From an uncultured Rhizobiaceae group bacterium (GTDB lineage Bacteria; Pseudomonadota; Alphaproteobacteria; Rhizobiales; Rhizobiaceae), in contig CAJQOR010000481.1 of NCBI GenBank assembly GCA_905479965.1, positions 1 through 5,903 on the forward strand: a stretch of 5,903 bases of DNA, given 5' to 3'. Position 1 is the first letter of the stretch, and each line of letters begins with the position of its first letter. Made by a program: the position numbers and the translations under genes. The notes beneath the pieces were generated by a model. The model was given only the letters and a program-made list of their open reading frames with translations, ran no database searches and was not told the DNA's origin. This document shows positions 5,041 to 5,903 of this stretch, piece after piece.

Positions 5041-5903
5041 ATGTCGCAAAAATGGGATTTCTGGGTTGATCGCGGTGGTACATTCACTGATATCGTGGCT
5101 CGAACACCAGAAGGTGAACTTAAGCCGCACAAATTGTTGTCGGAGAACCCGGAAGCTTATCCTGATGCCGCGATCCAAGGCATTCGGGATTTAATGGGCA
5201 TCGAGCAAACAGACCCAATACCTTCTGACAAAATCTCAACTGTGAAAATGGGCACCACCGTCGCAACCAACGCTCTACTTGAGCGCAAAGGCGATCGTGT
5301 CGTATTGATCACAAATGTTGGTTTTGCCGATGCTTTGCAAATTGGTTATCAAGCACGTCCACGTCTCTTTGATCGAGAAATTAAAAAACCGGAACTCTTA
5401 TATGACCGCGTTTGTGAAGTCCCAGGCCGCATTCTTGACGATGGAACTATAGAAACGGCGCTTGACGCGGACAAAGCGCGAGACCAATTGCAAGCTGCCT
5501 TTGATGATGGCATCAGGTCTACAGCGATCGTGTTCATGCATGGATACAAACATCCAGAACACGAAATGGTTGTTGCTGATCTCGCGCGTGACATAGGCTT
5601 TGAGCAGATTTCGCCAAGTCATGAGGTATCGCCATTAATCAAATTTGTAGGGCGCGGTGATACAGCCGTCGTTGACGCTTACCTCTCACCCATATTACGT
5701 CGATATATCGATCAGGTTGCAAGCGAACTTGATACTGAAAACACTGACTTACAATTGATGTTCATGATGTCCTCAGGCGGACTAACAGCTGCAAATTTAT
5801 TTCAAGGTCGTGATGCAATTCTGTCGGGTCCTGCGGGCGGGATTGTTGGAGCTATTGAGACATCAAAACTTGCAGGTTTTGAAAAAATTATCGGCTTTGA
5901 TAT
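5041..5903 (+). CDS. 5-oxoprolinase / hydantoinase A family ATP-dependent amidohydrolase, N-terminal part (runs off the window)
   Basis: The frame is open from the ATG at 5041 to the window end (287 codons plus two bases). 5-Oxoprolinase is a cytoplasmic enzyme that opens 5-oxoproline to glutamate using ATP; hydantoinase A relatives open other cyclic amides such as N-methylhydantoin. Visible family motifs are [12 protein letters not shown] (9-20, the phosphate-binding start), [19 protein letters not shown] (31-49), [18 protein letters not shown] (70-87), the segment ending in [14 protein letters not shown] (204-217), [10 protein letters not shown] (239-248) and [10 protein letters not shown] (261-270), ending at IIGFD where the family continues MGGTSTD. 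The KLLSENP and [14 protein letters not shown] wording is closer to full-length 5-oxoprolinases of about 1200 residues, including animal OPLAH, than to short HyuA subunits; whether a HyuB-like half is fused cannot be seen. AAAGGG lies about ten bases before the ATG. The gene diverges from the TRAP operon, which probably supplies its substrate. Confidence 0.93.
   Translation, partial: MSQKWDFWVDRGGTFTDIVARTPEGELKPHKLLSENPEAYPDAAIQGIRDLMGIEQTDPIPSDKISTVKMGTTVATNALLERKGDRVVLITNVGFADALQIGYQARPRLFDREIKKPELLYDRVCEVPGRILDDGTIETALDADKARDQLQAAFDDGIRSTAIVFMHGYKHPEHEMVVADLARDIGFEQISPSHEVSPLIKFVGRGDTAVVDAYLSPILRRYIDQVASELDTENTDLQLMFMMSSGGLTAANLFQGRDAILSGPAGGIVGAIETSKLAGFEKIIGFD

Noticed and set aside
5349..5622. 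Minus-strand open frames within the oxoprolinase gene
   Set aside because: They lie opposite strongly conserved plus-strand coding sequence and have serine/arginine-rich shadow-like products.

Overview
The window looks like a piece of an alphaproteobacterial chromosome, most likely from the Hyphomicrobiales (Rhizobiales) or a close marine relative. The NuoB N-terminus, with its long extension before the CC iron-sulfur motif ([13 protein letters not shown]...[12 protein letters not shown]), and the NuoA sequence are typical of that group. Base composition is moderate and AT-leaning, especially between genes. This placement is by recognition only; no search was run.

Layout: (1) 1-787, minus strand: the head of the respiratory complex I operon, nuoA followed by the 5' part of nuoB, overlapping by 10 bases and leaving the window at base 1. 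(2) 788-1471: a long, mostly AT-rich stretch with no convincing gene. It must hold the nuo promoter and leader on the minus strand and the start region of the next gene on the plus strand. (3) 1472-1987, plus strand: a winged-helix MarR-like regulator. (4) 1985-2042: three 16-bp tandem repeats and an imperfect palindrome between the convergent regulator and dctM. (5) 2041-4907, minus strand: a three-gene TRAP transporter operon in the order dctP (binding protein), dctQ (small membrane subunit), dctM (large membrane subunit), with a strong hairpin between dctP and dctQ. (6) 4908-5040: a compact divergent control region with palindromes. (7) 5041-5903, plus strand: the first 287 codons of a 5-oxoprolinase/hydantoinase-A family enzyme, cut by the window end.

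How the parts fit: genes 3-7 read as a self-contained uptake-and-catabolism cassette beside the housekeeping nuo operon. The TRAP system would import an organic acid or cyclic amide-type acid using the sodium or proton gradient, and the ATP-dependent ring-opening enzyme would process it; 5-oxoproline (pyroglutamate) to glutamate is the simplest guess. The MarR-like protein is a reasonable candidate to control the divergent promoters. The families are well supported by sequence; the substrate and the regulatory link are inference. No mobile element, CRISPR array, rRNA or tRNA gene was seen. The novelty here is modest: the points most worth a second look are the divergent operator region, the tandem repeats and the exact substrate of the cassette.
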